A program made the translations under genes and the position numbers. Of a DNA stretch of 64,000 nucleotides, positions 44,398-52,725 are shown in pieces. This DNA is from Paenibacillus antri (lineage in GTDB: Bacteria; Bacillota; Bacilli; Paenibacillales; YIM-B00363): the NCBI RefSeq assembly GCF_005765165.1, contig NZ_VCIW01000009.1:168095-232094 (forward strand). Reading direction: 5' to 3'. Positions within the stretch are counted from its first letter, which is position 1. Every line of letters begins with the position of its first letter. Under the pieces are notes generated by a model that saw only the letters and a program-made list of their open reading frames with translations, was not told the origin of the DNA and ran no database searches.

Positions 44398-46628
44398 GCG
44401 CTTATTTGGAGCCGCGCGAGAGCGCGCGCTATTGGTTCGGCGAGGACGTCCGCCGCGTCCTGGAGGCGTTGTCCGCCCGCTATGTCGGGGCGAACCCGCC
44501 CGTTCCTTTCGCGATGCGCGCCTTCTCCGCGTCCGGGGTTTTACAGACGCGAGACGGACTGTACGATATGGATTTGTCCGCGAAGCTGCCGACCGCCGAG
44601 AACGGCGATTACGCGTACGTCCTCGGACGGGTGTGGAGCGACGACGAGCGGTCGATCGATGGTGTCGTCGAGCCGCTGAGCCCGGTTCGGCTGTACGTGA
44701 ACGAGGAGCTGCTGTATCGGTCGAGCGCGGCCGAGGAGACGAAGCCGGACGCGAGCGTCGTCGTGCCGCTGCTGTTCCGCAAGGGATGGAACGCGGTGCT
44801 CATCGAGGCGCTCCGCACGGAGGCGGGCTTCGGGTGCCGCTTCGGCGCGGTAGAGGCGAAGGTGCGCATTTTGCAGGTGCTCGCTCCGTTCGCAGGGCGG
44901 GAGGGGAGCGCGGGTTGGGCGTTCACGGCGCCGGCGAAGGGCCGCCGATTCGGCCCCGAGGAAGGGTTCCCGGACGTCCTTGGGCACGAGGAGGATACCG
45001 GCCTGACGTGGCTGCCGCGGACGGCATGGACGGCGGAGGAGGCGGGGCGCCCCAATCTGGAGCGGATGTTCGGCCGGCCCGCCGCGCCGGTCGCGGCGTA
45101 CGGCTGGTCCGTCTTGGAGGTGCCTTACGGCGATGCGTTGACAGTCGTCTTGGAAGGCCGCGCTTCGGGCCGCTCGACTGTGTGGCTGGACGGCAGGCCG
45201 GCGATCGAGGTGGCCGCCGCCGGGCCGTTCCGCGCGGAGATATCCGCCGACGCCGGACGCCGTCAAGTGCTCGTGCGCTGCGTCGGGGGCCCGGACGAAT
45301 GGGGCTTCGAGCTGCGGGCGTACCGCGGCGGGGAGCCGCTGGCGTTCGCGGCGCCGGTTCCCGTCCACGGCGGCGAGGGGGCGTGGCTGTACGCGGGTCC
45401 GCTCGACCCGTCCGCCGCGGCGGAGCCTGCAGCGGTATGCGGCACGGCGGCGCTGTTCCCGGCCGTCGATCTCGCGGGACGCGCCGCCGGGCAGACGTAT
45501 TGGCGGCTGGACGCTCCGGAGACGATGGCGCGGCCGTATTACGAGAACGCCATGCTGAGCAACCGTTGGACGACGGGCGGCGCGACGAACTACGCGCGCT
45601 GGGATTATCCGCTCGGCGTGACGATGTACGGGCTGCTTCGGACGGCGCGCGAGTTGAATCGGCCGGACCTGGCGGAATATGCGCTGGGCCACATCGACAG
45701 CTGCGCGGAGCTATACGAGTACGCCTTATGGGATCGCGACCGGTACGGCTTCCCGTCCGTCAACCATCAGCTCGTCCTCATCCGGATGCTGGACAACTGC
45801 GGCTCCTTCGGATCGGCAATGCTCGAGGCCTATCTCCGGACGGGGAACGCGCGCTACCTGGCCATCGCCGATGCGATCGCCGATTTCATGCTCCGAAGGC
45901 TGGAACGCCGCGAGGACGGGGCGTTCTATCGAAGGTGCCCCGGAGAGTATTCGGCGGATACGATGTGGGCGGACGATCTGTACATGAGCGGGCCGTTCCT
46001 GACGCGATACGCCGTCGCTCGCGGAAGCCGCGAGCCGTTGGACGAAGCGGCGAGGCAGTTCCTGCTGTATCGCAGGTATTTGTTCATGGAGGCGGAAGGG
46101 CTGATGTCGCACGTGTACGACTTCAAGTATGGCAAGGCGACGCGGGTGCCGTGGGGACGCGGCAACGGCTGGTGCCTGTTCTCGCTGTCGGAGCTGCTGG
46201 AGAAGCTGCCGGAGGACCATCCGGACCGGGAAGCGCTGCTCGCTTTATTCCGCGATCACTGCGCCGGCGTGATCGCCCTGCAGTCGGACAGCGGGCTGTG
46301 GCGTCAAGTGTTGAATCGGCCGGACGCCTATGAAGAAGCGTCCTGCACGGCGATGTTCGCCTACGCCTTCGCCAGAGGCGTGCGCTTCGGTTGGCTGCCG
46401 GAGCGGGAGCGTTACGCCGCGGCGGCGCATCGCGCTTGGCGGGGGCTGACCGCGGAGGCGATCGACCGTCAGGGCAACGTGCATGGGGTATGCAGCGGCT
46501 CGCGTTATTCCTTCGATCCGGGATATTATATGGACGATCTGCGAACGGTCGTGAACGACAATCACGGCATCGGCATTATGATGCTGGCGGGCGTCGAGAT
46601 CAGCAGGTTAGAAGGCAGCAAGGTGTGA
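44394..46628 (+). CDS. GH88/105-like glycosidase with N-terminal beta domain
   Basis: A 744-residue cytosolic protein. From about residue 380 it matches unsaturated glycuronyl hydrolases of the GH105 (YteR) type: a helical barrel with MWADDLYMSGPFLTRYA near 524-540, where an Asp is the catalytic residue in the family, and WGRGNGWCLFSLSELLE. Such enzymes remove the unsaturated uronate from lyase products of pectin or related glycans. The N-terminal 375 residues are an extra beta-rich part (GDYAYVLGRVWSDDERS, VRLYVNEELLYRSS) that GH105 enzymes lack. I chose ATG 44394, overlapping the preceding stop. The gene is followed by the 51-bp repeat array. Confidence 0.84.
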   Translation: MSAYLEPRESARYWFGEDVRRVLEALSARYVGANPPVPFAMRAFSASGVLQTRDGLYDMDLSAKLPTAENGDYAYVLGRVWSDDERSIDGVVEPLSPVRLYVNEELLYRSSAAEETKPDASVVVPLLFRKGWNAVLIEALRTEAGFGCRFGAVEAKVRILQVLAPFAGREGSAGWAFTAPAKGRRFGPEEGFPDVLGHEEDTGLTWLPRTAWTAEEAGRPNLERMFGRPAAPVAAYGWSVLEVPYGDALTVVLEGRASGRSTVWLDGRPAIEVAAAGPFRAEISADAGRRQVLVRCVGGPDEWGFELRAYRGGEPLAFAAPVPVHGGEGAWLYAGPLDPSAAAEPAAVCGTAALFPAVDLAGRAAGQTYWRLDAPETMARPYYENAMLSNRWTTGGATNYARWDYPLGVTMYGLLRTARELNRPDLAEYALGHIDSCAELYEYALWDRDRYGFPSVNHQLVLIRMLDNCGSFGSAMLEAYLRTGNARYLAIADAIADFMLRRLERREDGAFYRRCPGEYSADTMWADDLYMSGPFLTRYAVARGSREPLDEAARQFLLYRRYLFMEAEGLMSHVYDFKYGKATRVPWGRGNGWCLFSLSELLEKLPEDHPDREALLALFRDHCAGVIALQSDSGLWRQVLNRPDAYEEASCTAMFAYAFARGVRFGWLPERERYAAAAHRAWRGLTAEAIDRQGNVHGVCSGSRYSFDPGYYMDDLRTVVNDNHGIGIMMLAGVEISRLEGSKV

Positions 46629-46676
46629 GCGGCTGCGGAGGAGAAGGTGTGTCGGGGGGGACGGAACCCGGCGGCG

Positions 46677-47356
46677 TAAGCGCGAATCCGAGCTTATAAG
46701 CGGAAAAATCCGCTTAGCCCGGGCGCGTAAGCGCGAATCCGAGCTTATAAGCGGAAAAATCCGCATAGCCCGGCGGCGTAAGCGCGAATCCGAGCTTATA
46801 AGCGGAAAAATCCGCTTAACCCGCCGGCGTAAGCGCGAATCCGAGCTTATAAGCGGAAAAATCCGCATAGCCCGGCGGCGTAAGCGCGAATCCGAGCTTA
46901 TAAGCGGAAAAATCCGCATAGCCCGGCGGCGTAAGCGCGAATCCGAGTTTATAAGCGGAAAAATCCGCATAGCCCGGCGGCGTAAGCGCGAATCCGAGCT
47001 TATAAGCGGAAAAATCCGCGTAGCCCGGCGGCGTAAGCGCGAATCCGAGCTTATAAGCGGAAAAATCCGCTTAGCCCGGCGGCGTAAGCGCGAATCCGAG
47101 CTTATAAGCGGAAAAATCCGCTTAGCCCGGTGACGTAAGCGCGAATCCGAGCTTATAAGCGGAAAAATCCGCATAGCCCGGCGGCGTAAGCGCGAATCCG
47201 AGCTTATAAGCGGAAAAATCCGCTTAGCCCGGTCGCGTAAGCGCGAATCCGAGCTTATAAGCGGAACAATCCGCTTAACCCGGCGGCGTAAGCGCGAATC
47301 CGAGCTTATAAGCGGAAAAATCCGCTTAGCCCGGCGGCGTAAGCGCGAATCCGAGG
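46677..47356. repeat. Tandem array of a 51-bp repeat, 13 full copies
   Basis: Thirteen head-to-tail units of exactly 51 bases, starting at 46677, 46728 and so on to 47289, plus a partial unit from 47340. Each unit begins TAAGCGCGAATCCGAGCTTA and contains a perfect 8-bp hairpin, TAAGCGGA-AAAA-TCCGCTTA, followed by a GC-rich linker (mostly GCCCGGCGGCG). Copies differ at only a few positions, mainly CTTAG versus CATAG at the hairpin end and in the linker. The period is a multiple of 3, so frames stay open through it, but no ribosome site supports a gene. The 46629-47402 gap holds nothing else except the corA terminator. Confidence 0.95.
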
Positions 47357-47385
47357 TTACCTGACGGAATGGGTCTGTCACGCAC

Positions 47386-47414
47386 AAAAAAGAGCGGCTG
47401 CGTCACAGCCACTC
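47386..47414 (-). terminator. Terminator of corA
   Basis: On the minus strand GAGTGGCTG pairs with CAGCCGCTC (one mismatch) across a short loop, followed by TTTTTTG. The stem overlaps the last codons of corA. Confidence 0.8.
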
Positions 47415-48338
47415 CCGTTTGCGGAAATAAAAGAACATGCCGACCGCGAGCAACGTCATCGTCACGATTAAGATGACGGCGAAATGCGGATTCTTCTCGC
47501 CGGGCAAGTTGAGCAAGTTCATCCCGTAGATGCCGGTGATGAACGTCAGCGGAATGAAGATCGTCGTGACGGCCGTGAACACGCGCATGATTTCGTTCGC
47601 GCGGCTCGCGATGCTCGACTGGTACGCCTCGCGCAAGTTGCCCATCAGGTCGCGGAACGTGTCGAACGATTCCGTGACCTTCAGCGCGTTCTCGTGCATG
47701 TCGGCGAAATACTTCTGCAGCGTGCCGTCGATGAGCCGAAGCTCCTTGCGCGCCAGCATGCCGATCACTTCCTTCTGCGGGCCGAGCACCTTCTTCAAAT
47801 ATAAGATCTCGCTGCGGAGACCGATGATTTCGTTCAAATGCGACTTCTTCGTGTGTCGAAGAATGTCTTCCTCGAGCTTCTCGATTTTGTCTTCGATCCG
47901 GTCCGCCACGCTGAAATAATTGTCGACGATCCGGTCGACCAAGTGGTAGAGGAATTGATCGGGCGAATTGACCTCTTCCTCCCATAGCAGCGGCTTCACC
48001 GCGCGCAGCTCGTTCACCTTCTGCCGCGTCACCGTAATAATAAAGTGCTTGCCTAAGAACATGTTCACGGCCCGAAAGAAAAACTCCTCGTCGTCGAACC
48101 GGATGCTGTTCACGACGATAAAGTAATGCCCCTCGTGAATTTCCAGCTTCGGGCGCTGCTCCTCTTCCTGCATCACGTCTTCGACCGCCAGCTCGTGAAG
48201 GTGGAACAACGGTTGGAGCGTCTCCAGCTCTTCAGGGCTCGCGTCGATCCAGTAGAAGCCGTTGGCCGGTTGAACGAGCGCTTCCGCCGGATCTTCGATT
48301 TGCGTAAATACGCCTTGCTGCACCAATCTGACTTTCAT
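47403..48338 (-). CDS. corA: CorA-family magnesium/divalent cation channel
   Basis: A 311-residue CorA-type transporter. The cytosolic N-terminal domain (residues 1-245, FYWIDASPEELETL, HLHELAVEDVM) and the long helix lead to two C-terminal membrane helices, with the signature YGMNL between them (FIPLTFITGIYGMNLLNLPG) and a charged end FRKREWL. It forms pentamers in the membrane that pass Mg2+ or Co2+. The start ATG has GAGGAGGAG 7 bases upstream. A strong promoter lies 240 bases upstream, so the mRNA has an unusually long leader. Confidence 0.94.
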   Translation of the reverse strand: MKVRLVQQGVFTQIEDPAEALVQPANGFYWIDASPEELETLQPLFHLHELAVEDVMQEEEQRPKLEIHEGHYFIVVNSIRFDDEEFFFRAVNMFLGKHFIITVTRQKVNELRAVKPLLWEEEVNSPDQFLYHLVDRIVDNYFSVADRIEDKIEKLEEDILRHTKKSHLNEIIGLRSEILYLKKVLGPQKEVIGMLARKELRLIDGTLQKYFADMHENALKVTESFDTFRDLMGNLREAYQSSIASRANEIMRVFTAVTTIFIPLTFITGIYGMNLLNLPGEKNPHFAVILIVTMTLLAVGMFFYFRKREWL

Positions 48339-48574
48339 CGCGGATCTCCTCCTCGTGTCGAGGAACGCAGTCGCGATTGCGATGCAAGTCGGGCGCGGGT
48401 ATCGTCAATGAGGGATCGCTCGCGCCGGCGGCAGAATCGCTTCCGCGTTCCGATATGCAATTTTGTTCGTCGCTCTGTGTTGGAACCAACAGGGTCGGTC
48501 TCCGTCCATGCGCTCGCGTCACCTCGATACATCCTGATTTTCCCCGCGAAAATAACATGAAAACTCGCGAGTAC
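48339..48574 (-). other. Long leader of the corA transcript
   Basis: About 235 bases lie between the expected transcription start (near 48574) and corA. The stretch has no good reading frame. It can form small hairpins, for example TGTTGG-TT-CCAACA. I looked for the M-box and yybP-ykoY consensus cores and did not find them. Confidence 0.5.
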
Positions 48575-48580
48575 TCGATT

Positions 48581-48609
48581 AGTATACTCTTGTCCCTATA
48601 GGGTTTCAA
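48581..48609 (-). promoter_or_regulatory. Promoter of corA
   Basis: On the minus strand TTGAAA (48609-48604) and TATACT (48586-48581) are separated by exactly 17 bases. It points away from the metA promoter at 48628. Confidence 0.8.
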
Positions 48610-48627
48610 CAGGGTTCCGAACCCCTC

Positions 48628-48656
48628 TTGACTTCGACGCGGTTTCTCCGTAACAT
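48628..48656 (+). promoter_or_regulatory. Promoter of the SAM riboswitch-metA-metI unit
   Basis: TTGACT and TAACAT are separated by exactly 17 bases, 33 bases upstream of the riboswitch aptamer. Confidence 0.8.
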
Positions 48657-48688
48657 AAAGAGTAATCGCAACTGGAAACCGAATATGA

Positions 48689-48969
48689 ACGCACTCTTAT
48701 CAAGAGCAGGTGGAGGGACTAGCCCGATGAAACCCGGCAACCGGCACGGAATCGCACCGCCCAAGCGGCGCGATTCCTGCACGGTGCTAATTCTTGCGGA
48801 AGCTTACGATTCAGAGCGTATATCCTTCGGATATAACACCTGAATCGGCCCGAATCTCTACGTCGTCCGTTGGTCGACGGTTGGAGATTCAGGGGCTTCT
48901 GAGAGATGAGAGAAGGCCGTTACCGATACCCGTGAACGCCTTTCTCTCTATTGAGGAAGGCGTTCTTTT
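48689..48969 (+). ncRNA. SAM-I (S-box) riboswitch with terminator
   Basis: The aptamer (48689-48819) shows the S-box landmarks CTCTTATCAAGAGCAGGTGG, GGGACTAGCCCGATGAAACC, CGGCAACC and GGTGCTAATTC, with the closing helix formed by ACGCACT and AGAGCGT. Downstream, GAACGCCTT (48934-48942) pairs with AAGGCGTTC (48957-48965) before TTTT as terminator, and GAGAGAAGGC (48908-48917) can instead pair with GCCTTTCTCTC (48938-48948) as antiterminator. High S-adenosylmethionine would thus stop transcription of metA and metI. The platform is long and holds further hairpins at 48819-48892. Confidence 0.95.
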
Positions 48970-49023
48970 CATGTTCCACGTTCCGTGACATCCCTATATT
49001 TCAGGACAAAGGAGCGTTCCGCC

Positions 49024-49977
49024 ATGCCGATCAAAGTACCCGACAATCTGCCGGCGAAGGAAATTTTATCGAACGAAAACATCTTCGTGATGGACGAATC
49101 CCGCGCATTCCGCCAAGACATCCGTCCGTTGCGCATCATCATTCTGAACCTGATGCCGACGAAGGAGACGACCGAGACGCAGCTCCTGCGCCTGCTCAGC
49201 AACACGCCGCTGCAGGTCGAAGTCACGCTGCTGCACCCCGAGACGCATCGGTCCAAGAATACGTCCGCGGAGCATCTGGAGTCGTTCTACAAGACGTTCA
49301 ACGACATCCGCTACGAGCAGTTCGACGGTCTCGTCATTACGGGCGCGCCGGTCGAGCATCTTCCGTTCGAACAAGTCAACTACTGGCGCGAGCTGCAAGA
49401 AATCATGAACTGGGCGAACCGCAACGTGACGTCGACGATGTATATATGTTGGGCGGCCCAAGCCGGGTTGTACCACCACTTCGGGGTATCGAAATATGAT
49501 ATGCCGGAGAAAATTTTCGGTGTATTCCCCCATGTCCTGACTTGCTCGAACGTGAAGCTGACGCGCGGGTTCGACGAGATGTTCTTCGTGCCGCAGAGCC
49601 GTCACACGGACGTCAAGCAGGAAGATATCGAAAAGGTGCCGGAGCTCGACATCCTCGCGGTGTCGGACGAAGCGGGCGTCTACCTCGTCGCGACGAAGGA
49701 CGGCAAGCATGTATTCGTCACGGGCCATTCCGAATACGACGCGGAGACGCTGAAGTGGGAGTACGATCGCGACATTAAGAAGGGCATGGACATCGCCGTG
49801 CCGAAAAACTACTTCCCGAAGGACGACCCGACCCGCGAGCCGCGCTCGACGTGGAAGGCGCATGCGAACCTGCTGTTTTCCAATTGGTTAAACTACTACG
49901 TATACCAAGAAACGCCGTTCGAGCTGGGCCAGGCGAAAGAAGAGGACAGCTTCGTATACGCGGGGATGTACATTTAA
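49024..49977 (+). CDS. metA: Homoserine O-acetyltransferase (MetA type)
   Basis: A 317-residue cytosolic enzyme that activates homoserine in methionine synthesis. It begins [15 protein letters not shown] as in the MetA family. The catalytic Cys is C142 (YICWAAQAG), with H235 and E237 in TGHSEYD. Residue 111 in [11 protein letters not shown] is Glu; in characterised MetA enzymes Glu at this place goes with acetyl-CoA use and Gly with succinyl-CoA, so the product is probably O-acetylhomoserine. ATG 49024 follows AAAGGAGCGTTCCGCC; a longer frame from 48985 would overlap the riboswitch platform. It is controlled by the upstream S-box and co-transcribed with metI. Confidence 0.95.
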   Translation: MPIKVPDNLPAKEILSNENIFVMDESRAFRQDIRPLRIIILNLMPTKETTETQLLRLLSNTPLQVEVTLLHPETHRSKNTSAEHLESFYKTFNDIRYEQFDGLVITGAPVEHLPFEQVNYWRELQEIMNWANRNVTSTMYICWAAQAGLYHHFGVSKYDMPEKIFGVFPHVLTCSNVKLTRGFDEMFFVPQSRHTDVKQEDIEKVPELDILAVSDEAGVYLVATKDGKHVFVTGHSEYDAETLKWEYDRDIKKGMDIAVPKNYFPKDDPTREPRSTWKAHANLLFSNWLNYYVYQETPFELGQAKEEDSFVYAGMYI

Positions 49978-49996
49978 AGAGGGGACGAGTGAACAC

Positions 49997-51157
49997 GTGA
50001 AACATATCGAAAGCCGCCTCGCGCAGATCGGGTCCTTGGAGGATCCGCAGACGGGCGCCGTCAGCTATCCGATTTACCAATCGACCGCATTCCGCCATCC
50101 GAAGCTCGGACAGAGCACGGGCTTCGATTACGCCCGGACGAAGTCGCCGACGCGCAAGGTGCTCGAGGAGGCGTTCGCAGGTCTCGAGTCCGGCGACGCC
50201 GGGTTCGCCTGCAGCACCGGCATGGCCGCGCTGCAGACGATCTTCGCCCTATTTTCGTCCGGCGATCACCTGCTCGTCAGCCTCGATCTGTACGGGGGTA
50301 CATACCGCTTGATCGAGCAAATCATGACGCGCTTCGGCGTGACGGCGTCGTACGTCGACACGAACGATCTCGACGCGCTCGAATCGCACTTCCGCCCCGG
50401 CTCGACGAAGGCGGTGCTCATCGAGACGCCGACGAATCCGCTCATGATGGTGACGGATCTCGAGCGCGTCGCCGCTTGGGCGAAGAAGAAGGACCTGATC
50501 ACGATCGTCGACAACACGCTGCTGACGCCGTTCTTCCAGCGTCCGCTGGAGCTCGGCTGCGACATCGTCGTCCACAGCGCGACGAAGTATCTCGGCGGCC
50601 ACAACGACGTGCTCGCGGGTCTCATCGTCACGAAAGGCGAAGAGCTGTCGCAGAAGATCGCCTTCCTGCACAACTCGATCGGCGCGGTGCTCGGACCGCA
50701 GGACTCCTGGCTGCTCATGCGCGGCCTGAAGACGCTCGCGCTGCGGATGGAGCGGCACCAGCACAACGCGCTGAAAATTTCGCAATGGTTATCGGAGCAC
50801 CCGATGGTGTCCGAGGTGTTCTACCCGGCGCTGCCGTCGCATCCGGGCCACGATATCCAAAACCGGCAGTCGTCGGGTAATACGGGGATCTTCTCGTTCA
50901 AGATGAAGGACGCCCGCACGATCGAGCCGATCCTGCGCCATATCAAGCTGATCGCGTTCGCGGAGAGCCTCGGCGGCGTCGAGTCGCTCATGACGTATCC
51001 GGCGGTGCAGACGCACGCGGACATCCCGAAGGACATCCGCGACAAGGTCGGCGTCGACGAGACGCTGCTTCGCTTCTCGGTCGGCATCGAGCACAGCGAC
51101 GATTTGATCGACGATCTCGCGCAGGCGTTCGACGCGGCGGCCGCGGAATTGAAGTAA
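49997..51157 (+). CDS. metI: Cystathionine gamma-synthase/O-acetylhomoserine thiolyase
   Basis: A 386-residue PLP enzyme of the Cys/Met metabolism family. Visible landmarks are YPIYQSTAFRHP at the start, YARTKSPTRKVLEEAFAGLE, the Asp in TIVDNTLLTPFFQ, the PLP lysine in HSATKYLGGHNDV and the C-terminal LRFSVGIEHSDDLIDDL. It joins O-acetylhomoserine with cysteine or sulfide, the step after MetA. It starts at GTG 49997 with GAGGGG about 12 bases upstream, 19 bases after metA, and shares the S-box control. Family features do not separate the cystathionine synthase from the thiolyase activity. Confidence 0.92.
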   Translation: MKHIESRLAQIGSLEDPQTGAVSYPIYQSTAFRHPKLGQSTGFDYARTKSPTRKVLEEAFAGLESGDAGFACSTGMAALQTIFALFSSGDHLLVSLDLYGGTYRLIEQIMTRFGVTASYVDTNDLDALESHFRPGSTKAVLIETPTNPLMMVTDLERVAAWAKKKDLITIVDNTLLTPFFQRPLELGCDIVVHSATKYLGGHNDVLAGLIVTKGEELSQKIAFLHNSIGAVLGPQDSWLLMRGLKTLALRMERHQHNALKISQWLSEHPMVSEVFYPALPSHPGHDIQNRQSSGNTGIFSFKMKDARTIEPILRHIKLIAFAESLGGVESLMTYPAVQTHADIPKDIRDKVGVDETLLRFSVGIEHSDDLIDDLAQAFDAAAAELK

Positions 51158-51208
51158 TGCTTGGCGCGCTCGGGAAACCTTACCGTTCTGTCTTTCGGAT
51201 CGATTTGT

Positions 51209-51216
51209 GATAGAAT
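51209..51216 (+). promoter_or_regulatory. Extended -10 promoter of mqnC
   Basis: TGATAGAAT, an extended -10 element, lies 37 bases upstream of mqnC. No clear -35 box is present. Confidence 0.5.
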
Positions 51217-51252
51217 GATAGGAAGGCTAGAACAGGGGAGGACGAACCGAAA

Positions 51253-52386
51253 ATGAGCATAGATGCGATTCTGGACAAGGCGCTTCGGGGCGAACGGCTG
51301 ACGATGGAAGACGGTCTGGCGTTGTTCGCGTCGGACGAAATCGAGAAGATGGGCGCCGCGGCGGACCAGATTATGAAGAAGTTTCATCCGGAGCCGGTGA
51401 CGACGTTCGTGATCGGCCGGAATATTAACTATACGAACATCTGCGACGTGTATTGCCGGTTTTGCGCGTTTTACCGCCAACCGGGCTCCGACGAGGGCTA
51501 CGTGCTGCCGGACGAGACGATCTTCCGGAAAATTCAGGAGACGATCGACGTCGGCGGCACGGAAATCTTAATGCAGGGCGGCACGAATCCGAATTTGCCG
51601 TTCTCGTATTACACGGACCTGCTGCGGGGCATTAAGCAGCGGTTCCCGGACATTACTATGCATTCGTTCTCGCCGGCGGAAATCCGCAAGATGGCGGACG
51701 TGTCGGGACTTCCGGTGGACGAGGTCGTGCGCGAACTGAAGGCCGCTGGCCTCGACTCGCTGCCGGGAGGCGGCGCCGAAATTCTCGACGACCGGACGCG
51801 GAAGAAGATTTCCCGCCTGAAGGGCTCTTGGCGCGATTGGATCGACGTCATGCGTTCGGCGCACCGCGCGGGCATGAACACGACGGCGACGATGGTCATC
51901 GGCTTCGGCGAATCGATGGAGGAGCGGGTGCTGCATCTGCTTCGCATTCGCGACGCGCAGGACGAGTGCATCGCCGAAAACAACCCGTCGACGGGCTTCC
52001 TCGCCTTCATCGTGTGGACGTTCCAGCCGGATAACACGAACCTGAAGGCCGAGAAGGCGACGCCGGAGGAGTATCTGAAGACGCTCGCGATCGCGCGTCT
52101 GATGCTCGACAACATTCCGAACTTCCAATCGTCGTGGGTCACCATGGGACCGGAAGTCGGCAAGAAGTCGCTGTCGTTCGGCTGCAACGACTTCGGCAGC
52201 ACGATGATCGAAGAAAACGTCGTCTCCGCCGCGGGCACGACGCATAAGGTCAACATCGAGCTGATCCTGAAGCTGATCCGCGAAGCGGGCAAGCTGCCGG
52301 CGCAGCGCGACACGAAGTACAACACGATCCGTACGTTCGACGACGAATCGGCGGGCGTGGACAAGGATTTCGTGATGCAAAACTGA
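51253..52386 (+). CDS. mqnC: Cyclic dehypoxanthinyl futalosine synthase
   Basis: A 377-residue radical-SAM enzyme of the futalosine route to menaquinone. The iron-sulfur cluster motif CxxxCxxC is at C64, C68 and C71 (TNICDVYCRFCAFYR). Further family features are ILMQGGTNPNLPFSYY, MHSFSPAEIR, DSLPGGGAEIL and FGCNDFGSTMIEENVVSAAG. It cyclises dehypoxanthine futalosine. Other mqn genes are not in the window. The start ATG follows GGGGAGGACGAACCGAAA; the gene has its own promoter and terminator. Confidence 0.96.
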   Translation: MSIDAILDKALRGERLTMEDGLALFASDEIEKMGAAADQIMKKFHPEPVTTFVIGRNINYTNICDVYCRFCAFYRQPGSDEGYVLPDETIFRKIQETIDVGGTEILMQGGTNPNLPFSYYTDLLRGIKQRFPDITMHSFSPAEIRKMADVSGLPVDEVVRELKAAGLDSLPGGGAEILDDRTRKKISRLKGSWRDWIDVMRSAHRAGMNTTATMVIGFGESMEERVLHLLRIRDAQDECIAENNPSTGFLAFIVWTFQPDNTNLKAEKATPEEYLKTLAIARLMLDNIPNFQSSWVTMGPEVGKKSLSFGCNDFGSTMIEENVVSAAGTTHKVNIELILKLIREAGKLPAQRDTKYNTIRTFDDESAGVDKDFVMQN

Positions 52387-52398
52387 CGCGCGGCGTCG

Positions 52399-52445
52399 AG
52401 GTCTCCGAAGCTACGGAACATCCGTAGCCTCGGAGACCTTTTTTT
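52399..52445 (+). terminator. Terminator of mqnC
   Basis: AGGTCTCCGA and GCTACGGA pair with TCCGTAGC and TCGGAGACCT around a 3-base loop, with one unpaired base on each side, followed by TTTTTTT. Confidence 0.93.
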
Positions 52446-52562
52446 CGTGGTCGGCCGCCGAAATAAGAAGGAGGGGAGATGTGTCCGCCGCTCCTTTTCC
52501 TCGAATTCCCTTCCCTCAGCCGAGGATGATGGGAATGTGCACTCGCGCTGCACGGCGACAAG

Positions 52563-52602
52563 GCGTGGGTCATTCCGGAGCAGCGGAGCGAATGACCCGC
52601 GC
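52563..52602. repeat. Unassigned 13-bp hairpin between mqnC and ytxC
   Basis: GCGTGGGTCATTC pairs with GAATGACCCGCGC (one G-T pair) around a 14-base loop. No T-run follows. Apart from this and the promoter at 52667 I see nothing in the 339-base gap. Confidence 0.65.
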
Positions 52603-52666
52603 CAGCCTTTCCTCGCATGATGCTTAAACATTTTCTTTATTCCGGCCCCCCCTTCCAACGATTGCT

Positions 52667-52697
52667 TTGTATATCCCCTGTAGAGCGACCATATACT
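52667..52697 (+). promoter_or_regulatory. Candidate promoter of ytxC
   Basis: TTGTAT and TATACT are separated by 19 bases, 28 bases before the ytxC start. The spacing is longer than usual. Confidence 0.45.
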
Positions 52698-52725
52698 CTT
52701 AGAAAGGGAAGGGAGGGGAAACACC

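Noticed and set aside
46677..47356. CRISPR array
   Set aside because: The 51-base units follow each other without unique spacers, and no cas genes are near. The same holds for the array at 63659.
46608..47387. Open frame on the minus strand across the 51-bp array (about 259 residues of a 17-residue repeat)
   Set aside because: The frame is open only because the repeat period is a multiple of 3. There is no ribosome site, the composition is extreme (Arg/Ser/Ile repeats), and it runs over the corA terminator.
48339..48574. M-box (Mg2+) riboswitch before corA
   Set aside because: The conserved core sequences of the M-box were not found by eye, so I only report an unassigned leader.
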